Assembly: GCA_948469375.1 (NCBI GenBank) | Contig: CAOKLO010000008.1 | Span: forward strand, 1 to 64,000 | DNA length: 64,000 bases | Reading direction: 5' to 3' | Source of the DNA: an uncultured bacterium | GTDB lineage: Bacteria > Bacillota > Clostridia > Oscillospirales > Oscillospiraceae | Shown: positions 15,734 to 22,990 of the stretch, in pieces | Position numbering within the stretch: position 1 is the stretch's first letter | How the letters are laid out: every line of letters starts with the position of its first letter | The notes under the pieces: model-generated | What the model saw: the letters and a program-made list of their open reading frames with translations, nothing else | Databases searched by the model: none | What the model was told of the DNA's origin: nothing | Program-made: the position numbers and the translations under genes

Positions 15734-16237
15734 ATGAATAACGAGCAAAAGAACACCTATGTGAAGCAGCAGCTTACGCGGGCCCTGCTGGAGCTGTTGC
15801 AAAAAAAGACACTGGCCGAAATTTCGGTCAGTGAACTGACGGAACGGGCGGGCGTTGGCCGTGTGTCCTTTTACCGCAATTGCCACACAAAGGAGGACAT
15901 TTTGAAGGAAGAGTCGGACAGGCTCATCGAGCAATGGGGAAGGCTGTATGAAAGCGACCCTGCATCCACCCCGGAAACGCTGTTCCCATCACTGTTCGAC
16001 TTCTACAGGGCGAACGGCTCATTTTATACCGCGCTCTACCAGGCCGGGCTGTCCGGCATCATGCTGGAGACGATCGTGAGCACCATACAGGTCACGGCGG
16101 AGATGGACAATCTGGAGGCTTACATGAAGTCTTTTTGGGCTTATGGCATCTATGGCTGGCTGAATGAGTGGATCAAACGTGGTATGCAGGAAAGCGGGGA
16201 GGAGATCAGCAGGCTGTTCGCAATCGCCAGGCAATGA
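15734..16237 (+). CDS. TetR/AcrR-type transcriptional regulator
   Basis: Seen: an N-terminal helix-turn-helix (KTLAEISVSELTERAGVGRVSFYRNCHTKEDIL has the TetR pattern, shown here by its parts ISVSELTERAGV and SFYRNC), then an all-helical ligand domain of about 110 residues ending in KRGMQESGEEI. Length (167 residues) is usual for the small TetR-like group with a TetR_C-type tail. Divergent from the two anchored hydrolases, with a clean inverted repeat between, so it most likely represses that operon and itself. ATG 15734 is preferred over an upstream TTG at 15722. Confidence 0.85.
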   Translation: MNNEQKNTYVKQQLTRALLELLQKKTLAEISVSELTERAGVGRVSFYRNCHTKEDILKEESDRLIEQWGRLYESDPASTPETLFPSLFDFYRANGSFYTALYQAGLSGIMLETIVSTIQVTAEMDNLEAYMKSFWAYGIYGWLNEWIKRGMQESGEEISRLFAIARQ

Positions 16238-16304
16238 GTAATTCCCAAAGCAAGCTGAATAGACAAAGGGCACGGATCGGGTCATTCCCATCCGTGCCCT
16301 GAAC

Positions 16305-16595
16305 CTATGTAGGCAGATTTTTTGCGTTGTTCTGCCGGCAGTCCAACACCGTATCCAGATAAACAGTATCGCCCTCAATCGCAAACAGGGCTTTATAACG
16401 TTTGCAGAAGAGCGCTTTCCGATACTGACCTGGAGGCAGTTCGTAGTCAGTTTCGACAGGGAACTGGAACGGATTATCCTCCAGCGCATCCAATACCTTT
16501 TCAAAATCCTTTATCAGTCCCTTGGCCGCGGGAACGCTCACGTTCGCAAGAAAACGGGTATGCCGCACCAGCATGGTATCCGCACGCCGGGACAC
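16305..16595 (-). CDS. RelE/ParE-superfamily toxin
   Basis: Type II toxins of this fold cut ribosome-bound mRNA or inhibit gyrase. Seen: about 95 residues with the typical helix-hairpin start (AAKGLIKDFEKVLDALEDNPFQFP) followed by strands YRKALFCKRYKALFAI and DTVYLDTVLDCRQN, matching RelE-type geometry. The frame opens further upstream, but the antitoxin stop at 16609 argues for the GTG at 16595 or the ATG at 16574. It is the second gene of a TA operon; antitoxin first is the usual order. Confidence 0.75.
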   Translation of the reverse strand: MSRRADTMLVRHTRFLANVSVPAAKGLIKDFEKVLDALEDNPFQFPVETDYELPPGQYRKALFCKRYKALFAIEGDTVYLDTVLDCRQNNAKNLPT

Positions 16596-16608
16596 GATAA
16601 CAGCGTAC

Positions 16609-16902
16609 CTACCCAACGGCCTCGGCCTCCCCGATGGCGCGTTCCATATCGGCCAGTACCTCGCGGGCGTTCCGGCCCTGATAGCCGTTTCGGCGGTCTG
16701 CCTGAGCTTCCAGCAATTCGTCGTATACCGCATTACGGGGATGGAGGGAGAGGGTAAGGGGAACGGCCTGGTCCCGCACGATTTGTTTTAGGAACATGGT
16801 AAACGCGCCGCTCATGGTCAAGCCCAGTTCAGACAGGATTTCTTCCGCCTGGGATTTCAGAGCAGAATCCATGCGCATGCTGAAATTGGTATCGCCTGGC
16901 AT
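16609..16902 (-). CDS. RelB/DinJ-type antitoxin
   Basis: Seen: about 97 residues opening with the RelB/DinJ ribbon-helix-helix pattern (NFSMRMDSALKSQAEEIL, then LGLTMSGAFTMFLKQIV), followed by VPLTLSLHPRNA and an acidic helical toxin-binding tail. It neutralises the downstream toxin and represses the operon. ATG 16902 is used; a consensus promoter lies just upstream (16928-16956). Confidence 0.82.
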   Translation of the reverse strand: MPGDTNFSMRMDSALKSQAEEILSELGLTMSGAFTMFLKQIVRDQAVPLTLSLHPRNAVYDELLEAQADRRNGYQGRNAREVLADMERAIGEAEAVG

Positions 16903-16927
16903 AAAAATCACCCATCCTTTCCCCATA

Positions 16928-16956
16928 ATTGTACAACATAGTATGTGCAATGTCAA
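16928..16956 (-). promoter_or_regulatory. Consensus promoter of the RelBE-like operon
   Basis: On the minus strand a perfect TTGACA (16951-16956) is followed after 17 bases by TACAAT (16928-16933), about 25 bases before the antitoxin start. The palindrome TTGTACAA (16929-16936) covers the -10 box and is a likely autoregulatory site; ATTGCA is directly repeated around the -35 box. Confidence 0.7.
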
Positions 16957-16980
16957 TGCAATTAGTTAGGAGATATTTAT

Positions 16981-17292
16981 GTGAGTTCAGAATGTCATCA
17001 GCTCTATTCATTCTTATCCGCCTGCCAAGGCAACTGGCGCGGCAGCGTCCATATCTGCACCCATGGCCCTGGTTACCTCCTGTCCGCAGACCGGGACGGT
17101 CACCCTACCATAATGGCAGTTGAGCAATTCCAGCAGCTCGCCGGCGAGATGATCGACCCTGCCGAGTGCTGCGGCCAGCTCACAGCGGATGCCTTCAAGG
17201 CTCTGTATGCCCAATATCTGCTCTGGCAGGTACCGTCGGCGGAGTGCGATCCCCTTCTATTCCTGAGCCAGCGCGGAACGGGGCAGTCTTAG
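16981..17292 (+). CDS. Small protein of unknown function
   Basis: A 103-residue frame starting with GTG behind AGGAGA at seven bases. It is Cys-containing (five Cys) and otherwise featureless: GNWRGSVHICTHGPGYLLSADRDG looks like a compact beta-hairpin region, followed by helices. It is divergent from the RelBE-like operon and its end overlaps the end of the converging LURP-like gene by four bases. I do not recognise it; the coding call rests on the ribosome site and codon use. Confidence 0.45.
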   Translation: MSSECHQLYSFLSACQGNWRGSVHICTHGPGYLLSADRDGHPTIMAVEQFQQLAGEMIDPAECCGQLTADAFKALYAQYLLWQVPSAECDPLLFLSQRGTGQS

Positions 17293-17759
17293 TTTCCCTG
17301 CGAGCATTTCGCGGCGTCGATGGCCAATACGATCATCAGGCAAAGCAAGGCGTCCTCCGGGCGGGAGATGTCCATGCTGTAGGTGTCCGTCCAATTCCAC
17401 AGCTCTTTGGACAGGGACATCACGGTACGGGGGCCATCCATCACCGTGTAATCCCACTCCCAGAAGTCCCCCTCCACCGTCCAGCCGTTGCAGTCCAGGT
17501 TGAATTTTGGCCGGAAAAAGGTGAACTCCTTTTCCAGCACCCCCACCTGAAGCTCTCCCACGTACAGCTCGAACTTGGGCAGCCAGGTCAAGACCTTCTC
17601 CTGCACCGTGCCCAGGTGATTCCCACAGGCGTCGTAGATTTGGAGCCGGTGGCCCCAGCTCAGCTCCCCCTTGACCACATAGACAGTGTTCCCGTCCTCG
17701 TCATAGATATCATAGCTGTCAAACCAGGAGAAAAACCTCTGCTTAAAAAGCAAGCGCAT
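17289..17759 (-). CDS. LURP-one-related (tubby-like) beta-barrel protein
   Basis: Seen: about 156 residues with the LURP-one pattern: MRLLFKQRFFSWFDSYDIYDEDGN, then strands with YVVKGELSW, HRLQIYDACGNHLGTVQEK and a closing ISRPEDALLCLMIVLAID helix. Known: the family folds as a 12-stranded barrel around a buried helix; bacterial members (YxjI-like) have no settled function. The ATG at 17759 is chosen over an upstream frame because of AAGGGAGGG and the family start. It stands alone between the TA pair and the DNA-metabolism core. Confidence 0.8.
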   Translation of the reverse strand: MRLLFKQRFFSWFDSYDIYDEDGNTVYVVKGELSWGHRLQIYDACGNHLGTVQEKVLTWLPKFELYVGELQVGVLEKEFTFFRPKFNLDCNGWTVEGDFWEWDYTVMDGPRTVMSLSKELWNWTDTYSMDISRPEDALLCLMIVLAIDAAKCSQGN

Positions 17760-17832
17760 GATCACGCCCTCCCTTCCTGGCGCTATTATATCAAATGTAC
17801 CACTTCTTTGAACAGCCCTTTTTCCCAACACT

Positions 17833-17867
17833 GCCCGCCTGGATGCCCGGTCCAGGCGGGCTTTTTT
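17833..17867 (+). terminator. Strong intrinsic terminator
   Basis: GCCCGCCTGGA pairs with TCCAGGCGGGC over a seven-base loop and is followed by six T. It points rightwards and sits in front of the DUF3268 leader, so it insulates the core operon from upstream transcription rather than ending an adjacent gene. Confidence 0.8.
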
Positions 17868-17870
17868 CAT

Positions 17871-18002
17871 TGTTTACAAAAAATTCACGGGGTTAGCTTC
17901 CCCTAATTGCCCTTGTCCGGTGCGTAATAAGTCAGATGGAAATTCAGGTATTCTCCGAGCCCCCACGGGCCGGTTCATAAAAACTCAAAGGAGGGATCTC
18001 CC
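17871..18002 (+). promoter_or_regulatory. 132-base leader of the DUF3268 gene with stable hairpins
   Basis: Non-coding leader. It contains a GGGG/CCCC hairpin around GGGGTTAGCTTCCCC and a stable stem CCGAGCCC/GGGCCGG with a CCAC loop (17955-17973), then AAAGGAGG before the ATG. A conserved structured RNA has been named after DUF3268 genes because it lies upstream of them; I cannot confirm membership without a covariance search. Confidence 0.4.
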
Positions 18003-18407
18003 ATGAAACGTGTCAACATCAAATGCCCCTACTGCGGCTCCCGGGCATTCCTGCGCCCAGCGTCCGTGGTGTACGGGGCCAAAGCGATCAATCCTGCCGC
18101 GCCCTATTACGTCTGTGCCCGCTATCCGGCCTGCGATGCCTACGTGGCCGCCCACAAAGATACCCGCCTGCCCATGGGCACTCTGGCCGACAAGAATCTG
18201 CGGTGCAAGCGCATCGAAGCTCACAAAGCCTTCAACCGGCTGTGGGAAAGCGGGCTGATGAGCAAGAAGCAGGCGTACCGCTGGCTCCAGGCCAGCTTGG
18301 CCCTGCCGGAACAGGAGGCCCATATCGGCAGGTTTTCCACATTCCGCTGCGAGCAGGTGATCCAGATGTGCGGTAATTTCTTCCCCACGCTGGACAAAGC
18401 ATCATGA
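18003..18407 (+). CDS. DUF3268-type zinc-finger-containing protein
   Basis: Seen: 134 residues starting with a zinc-binding CPYCGSRA, then YVCARYPACDAYVAAH, which gives the second Cys pair; then a basic helical domain (KRIEAHKAFNRLWESGLMSKKQAYRWL). This is the DUF3268 arrangement found on phages and integrative elements, and the fold suggests binding to DNA or RNA. First gene of the core operon; 13 bases separate it from the sigma factor gene. Function has not been established for the family, to my knowledge. Confidence 0.75.
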   Translation: MKRVNIKCPYCGSRAFLRPASVVYGAKAINPAAPYYVCARYPACDAYVAAHKDTRLPMGTLADKNLRCKRIEAHKAFNRLWESGLMSKKQAYRWLQASLALPEQEAHIGRFSTFRCEQVIQMCGNFFPTLDKAS

Positions 18408-18420
18408 GGAGGCAAATACC

Positions 18421-19011
18421 ATGAAATTCGACTTTACCCTGACTCCCTGCCAGCAGGCTTTGGCGGAGGCCAACCTGTCGGTCATCGACAAAGTGATCTC
18501 CCGATACATCCATGTCAATGAAGGCATCTGCGGCCTGGGCCGGGACGATCTCTACCAGGAGGGCGCTATGGCGCTGTGCAAGGCCGCCGCCACCTATGAC
18601 GGGGTCTCCGCCCAGTTCGGCACCTACGCCACCACGGTGATCCGCAATCACCTGCTCAACCACTGCAAATCGGTCAACGCCAGCCAGCGGAATCTGCCGG
18701 CCCTCTCCCTGGATGCCGGCGGTTCTGAGGATGACCGGCCCCCGCCCTGCCCGGAGCCGTCCGTCCCGGACGAGGTGGATGAACTCCTTGGCCGATTGGA
18801 TGTCGCGGATTTTCTGGCGGACTGCAAACGGCGGTACAGCGGCGTGGCCCGGCTGGGCGTGGAGGCGCTGGAGTGGAAGGTGAAGGGCCTGAGTGGGGCG
18901 GATATTGCCCAGCTCTACGGCGCGAAGCCCAACCAGGTGGGGGCGTGGATATCCCGGGCAACACAAAAAATTCGGAAGGATGTTGTTGAAGATCGTCTGC
19001 CCCATTTGTAA
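18421..19011 (+). CDS. Element-encoded sigma-70 family factor
   Basis: Seen: 196 residues. Region 2 is clear (GRDDLYQEGAMALCKAAATYD and FGTYATTVIRNHLLNHCK, about 38-82), followed by an acidic Pro-rich linker and a region-4-like helix-turn-helix (VEALEWKVKGLSGADIAQLYGAKPNQVGAWISRA). Known: such short sigma factors on integrative elements direct transcription of transfer genes. Good site GAGGCAAATACC before the ATG. Downstream genes are read in the same direction, so it may drive its own operon. Confidence 0.85.
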   Translation: MKFDFTLTPCQQALAEANLSVIDKVISRYIHVNEGICGLGRDDLYQEGAMALCKAAATYDGVSAQFGTYATTVIRNHLLNHCKSVNASQRNLPALSLDAGGSEDDRPPPCPEPSVPDEVDELLGRLDVADFLADCKRRYSGVARLGVEALEWKVKGLSGADIAQLYGAKPNQVGAWISRATQKIRKDVVEDRLPHL

Positions 19012-19041
19012 AAGATAGTATCAAGGTTTGGAGGCGAATTT

Positions 19042-19740
19042 ATGAACATCAAGAAGGAAAGCACTTATTACACAGCGGTGGGCCATTTCCACCGCAAGAC
19101 AGACGCCGACGGGCGTACCTATCCTGTGATCCTGGTGAACCAGGAGGAGCACATGGTGGACATCCAGGAGATGGCGGTGTGGACTGTCCTCAACTGGCGG
19201 TTCCTGCGCCTGGAACAGGTCGAAATGAAGTATAGCCAGCTGGCCGGGGACCTGCCCCCCGCCCGACGGACGCTGGAAACCTGCCTGAACCGCCTGGAGG
19301 TGCGGGGCCTCATCGCCCGGGGCGTGGGCGATACCGACTTTGAGGCGCTGTATGACCTTCTGGGCGGGCTCTATGTGGTCCCCCTCTCGGAGAGCCTGCC
19401 CCTGAAGCTGACCGCTTTCGGCAAGCTGCTGCTGGACGGGGTGCCCTTCTCCAAGGCCAGGGAGCTGTTCCGAAAGGACAGGCCCAGTGAGCGGGAGGCC
19501 CAGGTACTGGCTTTGTCCCGACAGGCGCTGCTGTCCACCGCCGAGCTCATCAAGTGTGCCGAGGCGGGCGCTACCGACGTTTCCACCGATGAAAAGCTCA
19601 TGGACGTTCTCATTGACAACGACTACACCACCAGCGACAGCCTCCCCTTTGAGATGCTGGATGCCAAACAGCGGACGCCCATCACCATGGCGGTAGCTAA
19701 CCTGTACCTGCGCAAGCAGATCATTTTTGATCGGGTGTAA
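19042..19740 (+). CDS. Conserved-looking unknown protein with winged-helix-like centre
   Basis: A 232-residue soluble protein. The middle (MKYSQLAGDLPPARRTLETCLNRLEVRGLIARG) has the shape of a winged helix, where a recognition helix is followed by a two-strand wing; the C-terminal half is helical (LSRQALLSTAELIKCAEAG). No catalytic motif. It lies between the sigma factor and SSB genes in a co-directional block, so a regulator of element genes or a replication-associated DNA binder are both possible. I do not recognise the family. Confidence 0.7.
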   Translation: MNIKKESTYYTAVGHFHRKTDADGRTYPVILVNQEEHMVDIQEMAVWTVLNWRFLRLEQVEMKYSQLAGDLPPARRTLETCLNRLEVRGLIARGVGDTDFEALYDLLGGLYVVPLSESLPLKLTAFGKLLLDGVPFSKARELFRKDRPSEREAQVLALSRQALLSTAELIKCAEAGATDVSTDEKLMDVLIDNDYTTSDSLPFEMLDAKQRTPITMAVANLYLRKQIIFDRV

Positions 19741-19823
19741 AAAATTTTTTGAAGCCGTGCAGAAAAAACGGCAGGTCCTCCCTGTTTATTATTTGAAGGA
19801 CATTACCACATGGAGGGATCACG

Positions 19824-20063
19824 ATGAAAAAGCGGTACAGTCAGATCAAACTTCCCAGCCCCAACGACCACGATCCCCACCCCCGTCTGCTGGTGGATGG
19901 GTACGGCATCCACGCCGGGGACTCTTTTCGGGCCCGGTTCCCGGACGGCTGGCACGATATCACGCTGGAGGTAGCCTGGGAGATCACGGGCCCCGGGTGC
20001 TGGTACATCTCCACCCCCGGCTATGAGGACGTGTGCCCGGTGGGGCTGTTTGTGGAGACTTAG
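19824..20063 (+). CDS. Small DUF5348-like protein
   Basis: A 79-residue protein with a compact beta fold suggested by LLVDGYGIHAGDSFRARFPDGWHDITLEVAWEITGPGCWYIST. The arrangement (basic N-terminus, HAGDSF, WYI-strand, hydrophobic end) resembles the small DUF5348 proteins of Clostridia mobile elements, though I hold this loosely. Site GGAGG at the right distance. Followed by a GC-rich hairpin (20073-20096). Confidence 0.65.
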   Translation: MKKRYSQIKLPSPNDHDPHPRLLVDGYGIHAGDSFRARFPDGWHDITLEVAWEITGPGCWYISTPGYEDVCPVGLFVET

Positions 20064-20072
20064 GACAAACCG

Positions 20073-20096
20073 GGAGGCGGGGCCCGCCCCGCCTCC
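20073..20096 (+). terminator. GC-rich hairpin after the small protein
   Basis: GGAGGCGGGG pairs perfectly with CCCCGCCTCC over a four-base loop, ten bases after the stop. No T-tract follows, so termination may need a factor. Confidence 0.5.
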
Positions 20097-20149
20097 TCAC
20101 TGCCCAATACCCGCGGAACACAACTCCTTGTGTTTTTTATTCCATGCAA

Positions 20150-20200
20150 TCAATATATTGTGCTATTTCTATTGACACCGACAATATATTGTGGTACAAT
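20150..20200 (+). promoter_or_regulatory. SSB promoter with two palindromic operators
   Basis: TTGACA (20172-20177) and TACAAT (20195-20200) are spaced by 17 bases, a near-consensus promoter. CAATATATTG occurs twice, at 20151-20160 and 20182-20191, exactly 31 bases apart (three helical turns); the second copy fills the spacer between the boxes and extends to the 12-bp palindrome ACAATATATTGT. A dimeric repressor bound to both would shut the promoter. Confidence 0.7.
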
Positions 20201-20206
20201 CCCCTT

Positions 20207-20459
20207 GTAATTGATTCTATGTGCGTTTCCTCTTGATCAAGAGGGCAGGCTGGACCATCAGCCTGGGAGCGATAGGTATCGCATTGCACACGTTTACGGA
20301 TATGCGCCCTGCTCCGGCGGGGAAAAGACCACGCGGGCATATCTGGGGTTTGTATGCAAGAGCCGGTGGAAAGCTGGCCCCTGTGCTGTCAGGGGACCGG
20401 TCTGCCCTCGGGCTCTTTTTATATATACATTATGGCCCAAACGGGCAGAAAGGAGCGTT
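20207..20459 (+). promoter_or_regulatory. Structured SSB leader with attenuator-like terminator
   Basis: About 250 non-coding bases separate the promoter from ssb. The region ends in a nested hairpin: outer AGAGCC (20359-20364) pairs with GGCTCT (20411-20416), inner CCCCTG (20378-20383) pairs with CAGGGG (20390-20395), and the outer arm runs into TTTTTATATATA. That is a terminator placed before the gene it would control. AGAAAGGAG then precedes the ssb ATG. Confidence 0.55.
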
Positions 20460-20855
20460 ATGTCCCAGCTGTACTGCACAGGCCGGGTCACGTCCGAACT
20501 GGAGCTGAAAACCAGCGCGAAACAGGTGCCCTATCTCTGTTTCCCCATCATGGAATATGTGGGGTACGGCAGGAACACCCATCCGCAGTATCTCTCGGTG
20601 TGGGCCTGGGGCGCTACGGCGCGGCAGCTTGTCGAAGACGGCGTGGGCAAGGGCAGCGTGTTGTGGGTATCCGGCTCGCTGGAGCTGGAGGAGTACGCCA
20701 AAAAGGATGGCGTGACCCATGACAAGCGGCTGAAGCTCAAGCTGAAGGACTGGGGATTCGTCCCCAGCCAGCAGCACCAGGGCAGACCTGGCCAAGACCA
20801 AAGCATCCCATCCCCGGGCACCATTGACGGGGAGCGGGAAGACCTGCCGGAATAG
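20460..20855 (+). CDS. ssb: Single-stranded DNA-binding protein
   Basis: Seen: 131 residues with an OB-fold pattern (LYCTGRVTSELELKTS, VPYLCFPIME, YLSVWAWGATARQLVEDGVGKGSVLWVSGSLEL), followed by a polar tail (SQQHQGRPGQDQS) ending in acidic residues, as in SSB proteins. It lacks the exact host DDDIPF tip. The start at MSQLYC is fixed by AGAAAGGAG; the frame is open much further upstream but that part is non-coding leader. It would coat single-stranded DNA during conjugative transfer or replication of the element. Expression appears doubly controlled, by paired operators and a leader terminator. Confidence 0.85.
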   Translation: MSQLYCTGRVTSELELKTSAKQVPYLCFPIMEYVGYGRNTHPQYLSVWAWGATARQLVEDGVGKGSVLWVSGSLELEEYAKKDGVTHDKRLKLKLKDWGFVPSQQHQGRPGQDQSIPSPGTIDGEREDLPE

Positions 20856-20867
20856 CGATTCCGGCAG
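20844..20867 (+). terminator. Hairpin overlapping the ssb stop
   Basis: CTGCCGGAA pairs perfectly with TTCCGGCAG around a six-base loop that contains the stop codon. No T-tract. Confidence 0.45.
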
Positions 20868-20873
20868 CAAGCG

Positions 20874-21049
20874 AAAGAGGCGCTGCGCCTCGTTCAGACT
20901 TTGTCTGTCCTCTAAACCAAATCGAAGCCCAGCGTAAGCGGGTTCGATTTGGGGAGGAGGAGCAACGAAACGATGCGAAGTTTTCGGGCGGATGCCCGGA
21001 AACGGAGTGAGTGGAGTTTGCTCCGACGAGAAGCAGCGCCTCTTTTTTT
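20874..21049 (+). ncRNA. Candidate structured RNA closed by a terminator stem
   Basis: AAAGAGGCGCTGC (20874-20886) pairs perfectly with GCAGCGCCTCTTT (21033-21045), which runs into a T-tract. The 146 bases between fold into further hairpins: CAGAC/GTCTG, CCAAATCGAA/TTCGATTTGG (20916-20952) and CGGGC/GCCCG (20985-20998). No reading frame with a ribosome site occupies it. This multi-arm shape is more than a plain terminator needs. Confidence 0.45.
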
Positions 21050-21083
21050 GTTTTCCGACAAAAATTGAAAGGTGGCAAACGAC

Positions 21084-21839
21084 ATGAAACAGAAAGTTTC
21101 CCTCGCCTCCAGCACCTCCATCCTAATCGGTGTGGTCATCGCCATTCTGGCGCTGCTGCGCGGGTCGGTGCAGACCGTCCTCCTGCTCCTCACCTTTGCC
21201 CTGTGGGGCCTGTGGGTGGTAGTCACCCTGCTCCGTCCCGCATGGCGGGCCAACAGCGCCTACCGCTGTCAGGAGGAGCGGGCGGCCAGAGAGCAGGGCG
21301 AGTTCGCTGGCCGGAATCTGGCGGCACTCCTGCTCCGGCACGTCAACTGCCGGGTCTCGGAGGCCCTGCAAAGCGTCTACCCCGATGTGAGCTGGGAGTG
21401 GACCATGGAGAACCCCGCTATCTTTGTTGTGCGGGGCGGCACCGGACGCATCCAGGTCTACAACGTGCCCGACTATGAGTACGCCGACGTCACCATTGAC
21501 CAGAGCGGTGATCTCAAATGCGCCATGGTCAAGGTCGCGCCGCTGGGAGGCGCACCGTCCGGGCAAACCTCTCTGGATCCCCAGGCGTGGTATGAGCTGG
21601 AGGGACGCCAGCTGCTGGAAGCTGTGGTCGCCGACCTGAAGACCAGGGGGCACCACAAGCTGACGGTGAACGAGGACGGCTCCATCTGCATCCGGCCCAA
21701 GTCCGGCAAGAACGTGATCAAAAAGGGGACGTTTACCAATTTCCCCGATAAGGTCTATTGGCCCCGGCTGGCAGACGTGCTGAATCAGGAAGGGCTGACC
21801 ACTGATGTCCAGGCCGATCACATCGCCGTTTCCTGGTAA
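21084..21839 (+). CDS. Two-helix membrane protein of unknown function
   Basis: Seen: two adjacent membrane helices near the N-terminus (ILIGVVIAILALL and TVLLLLTFALWGLWVVVTLL), then a cytoplasmic domain of about 190 residues with a long Arg/Glu helix and a beta-rich centre (FVVRGGTGRIQVYNVPDYEYADVTI). ATG 21084 has AAAGGTGG at eight bases. Co-directional with ssb and the DUF932 gene (14-base gap after it). Membrane location next to DNA-processing genes suggests a transfer-associated role, but this is inference. Confidence 0.68.
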   Translation: MKQKVSLASSTSILIGVVIAILALLRGSVQTVLLLLTFALWGLWVVVTLLRPAWRANSAYRCQEERAAREQGEFAGRNLAALLLRHVNCRVSEALQSVYPDVSWEWTMENPAIFVVRGGTGRIQVYNVPDYEYADVTIDQSGDLKCAMVKVAPLGGAPSGQTSLDPQAWYELEGRQLLEAVVADLKTRGHHKLTVNEDGSICIRPKSGKNVIKKGTFTNFPDKVYWPRLADVLNQEGLTTDVQADHIAVSW

Positions 21840-21853
21840 AGGGGGTGCGGTAA

Positions 21854-22942
21854 ATGAAAGCCGGACTGACCATCACTGAGATGGCACAGGAAATCGAGCG
21901 CCAGGCCGGGGCCAAGGAGGACTTCCTGGTGAACCCCCATGCGCTGGAGATGGACGCCACGGGCGGCAAGCCCATGCTCCGGGTGCTGGAGGGCGGCGTG
22001 GATCAGACGGAGCCGCTGGCCATCCAGGAGACGGCCCACCGTCAGATGGGGGCCCACCTGGGCATCCCCTGGAGGTACTACGAGAAGATGCTCCAGGAGG
22101 AGCCCAGCCTGCTGGCCCACAACGTCAACCACTGGCTTCACCGGGGTGAGCCCGCCCAGCGGATGCTGCGCACCCTGGACGGCAAAGCCAGGGCCTTCCT
22201 CAGCAACCGCTACCGGCCCATTGACAACCTGGAGATCACGGCGGCGGTGCTGCCCATCATCGGGGAGATGCAGGGCGCACGGTTTGAGAGCTGCAGCCTC
22301 ACCGAGAACTACCTCTACCTGAAGGTGGTAAACCCCAGGCTCACCGGCGAGGTGCGCTTGGGCGACGTGGTGCAGGCGGGGATCGTCATTTCCAACAGCG
22401 AGACCGGCCTGGGCGCGGTAAACGTCCAGCCCCTGGTGTACCGTCTGGCCTGCCTCAACGGCATGGTGGTCAACGACGCCAGCACCCGGACGCGGCGCAA
22501 CCATGTGGGCCGGGTCAACAGCACGGAAGAAAACTTCGCCCTGTATTCCCAGGAGACGCTGGAACAGGACGGCAAGGCGTTTATGATGAAGCTCCAGGAC
22601 ACAGTGCGGGCAGCGGTAGACGAAGCCCGGTTTGCCAAGGTGCTGGACACCATGCGCAAGAGCACCGAGGCCAAACTGGACACCACCGATATCCCGGCTT
22701 TGGTGAAGCTCACCGGCTCCAACTTCAGCCTCACCGACGCGGAGGGCAAGGGCGTTCTCCAGCATCTGTTGGAAGGCGCGGACTACACCCTCTACGGACT
22801 GGCCAACGCTGTCACCCGGTACAGCCAGGACGTGGAGAGCTATGAACGGGCCACAGAGCTGGAGACCATCGGCTACAGCGTCATGACCATGAGCCCGGCT
22901 ATGCTCCGGCAGATCAACCAGGCATCCGCAATGGCCGCGTAA
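21854..22942 (+). CDS. DUF932 family protein
   Basis: Seen: 362 residues with the DUF932 layout: HRQMGAHLGIPWRYYEKML, ARAFLSNRYRPIDNLEI, and later VQPLVYRLACLNGMVV and TRTRRNHVGR. Known: DUF932 proteins are widespread on plasmids, phages and integrative elements, often beside ssb and recombination genes; biochemical function is unsettled. Here it follows ssb and precedes a Cys-rich protein, the common arrangement. Full length, with no truncation. Confidence 0.85.
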   Translation: MKAGLTITEMAQEIERQAGAKEDFLVNPHALEMDATGGKPMLRVLEGGVDQTEPLAIQETAHRQMGAHLGIPWRYYEKMLQEEPSLLAHNVNHWLHRGEPAQRMLRTLDGKARAFLSNRYRPIDNLEITAAVLPIIGEMQGARFESCSLTENYLYLKVVNPRLTGEVRLGDVVQAGIVISNSETGLGAVNVQPLVYRLACLNGMVVNDASTRTRRNHVGRVNSTEENFALYSQETLEQDGKAFMMKLQDTVRAAVDEARFAKVLDTMRKSTEAKLDTTDIPALVKLTGSNFSLTDAEGKGVLQHLLEGADYTLYGLANAVTRYSQDVESYERATELETIGYSVMTMSPAMLRQINQASAMAA

Positions 22943-22990
22943 TGCGGGCCATGCTGATGATATACAACAACATGACAGGAGGAAAAATTC

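Noticed and set aside
20211-20459. Upstream coding extension of ssb (to GTG/ATG at 20211)
   Set aside because: The extension lacks similarity to SSB, and a promoter, operators and terminator hairpin occupy the same bases.
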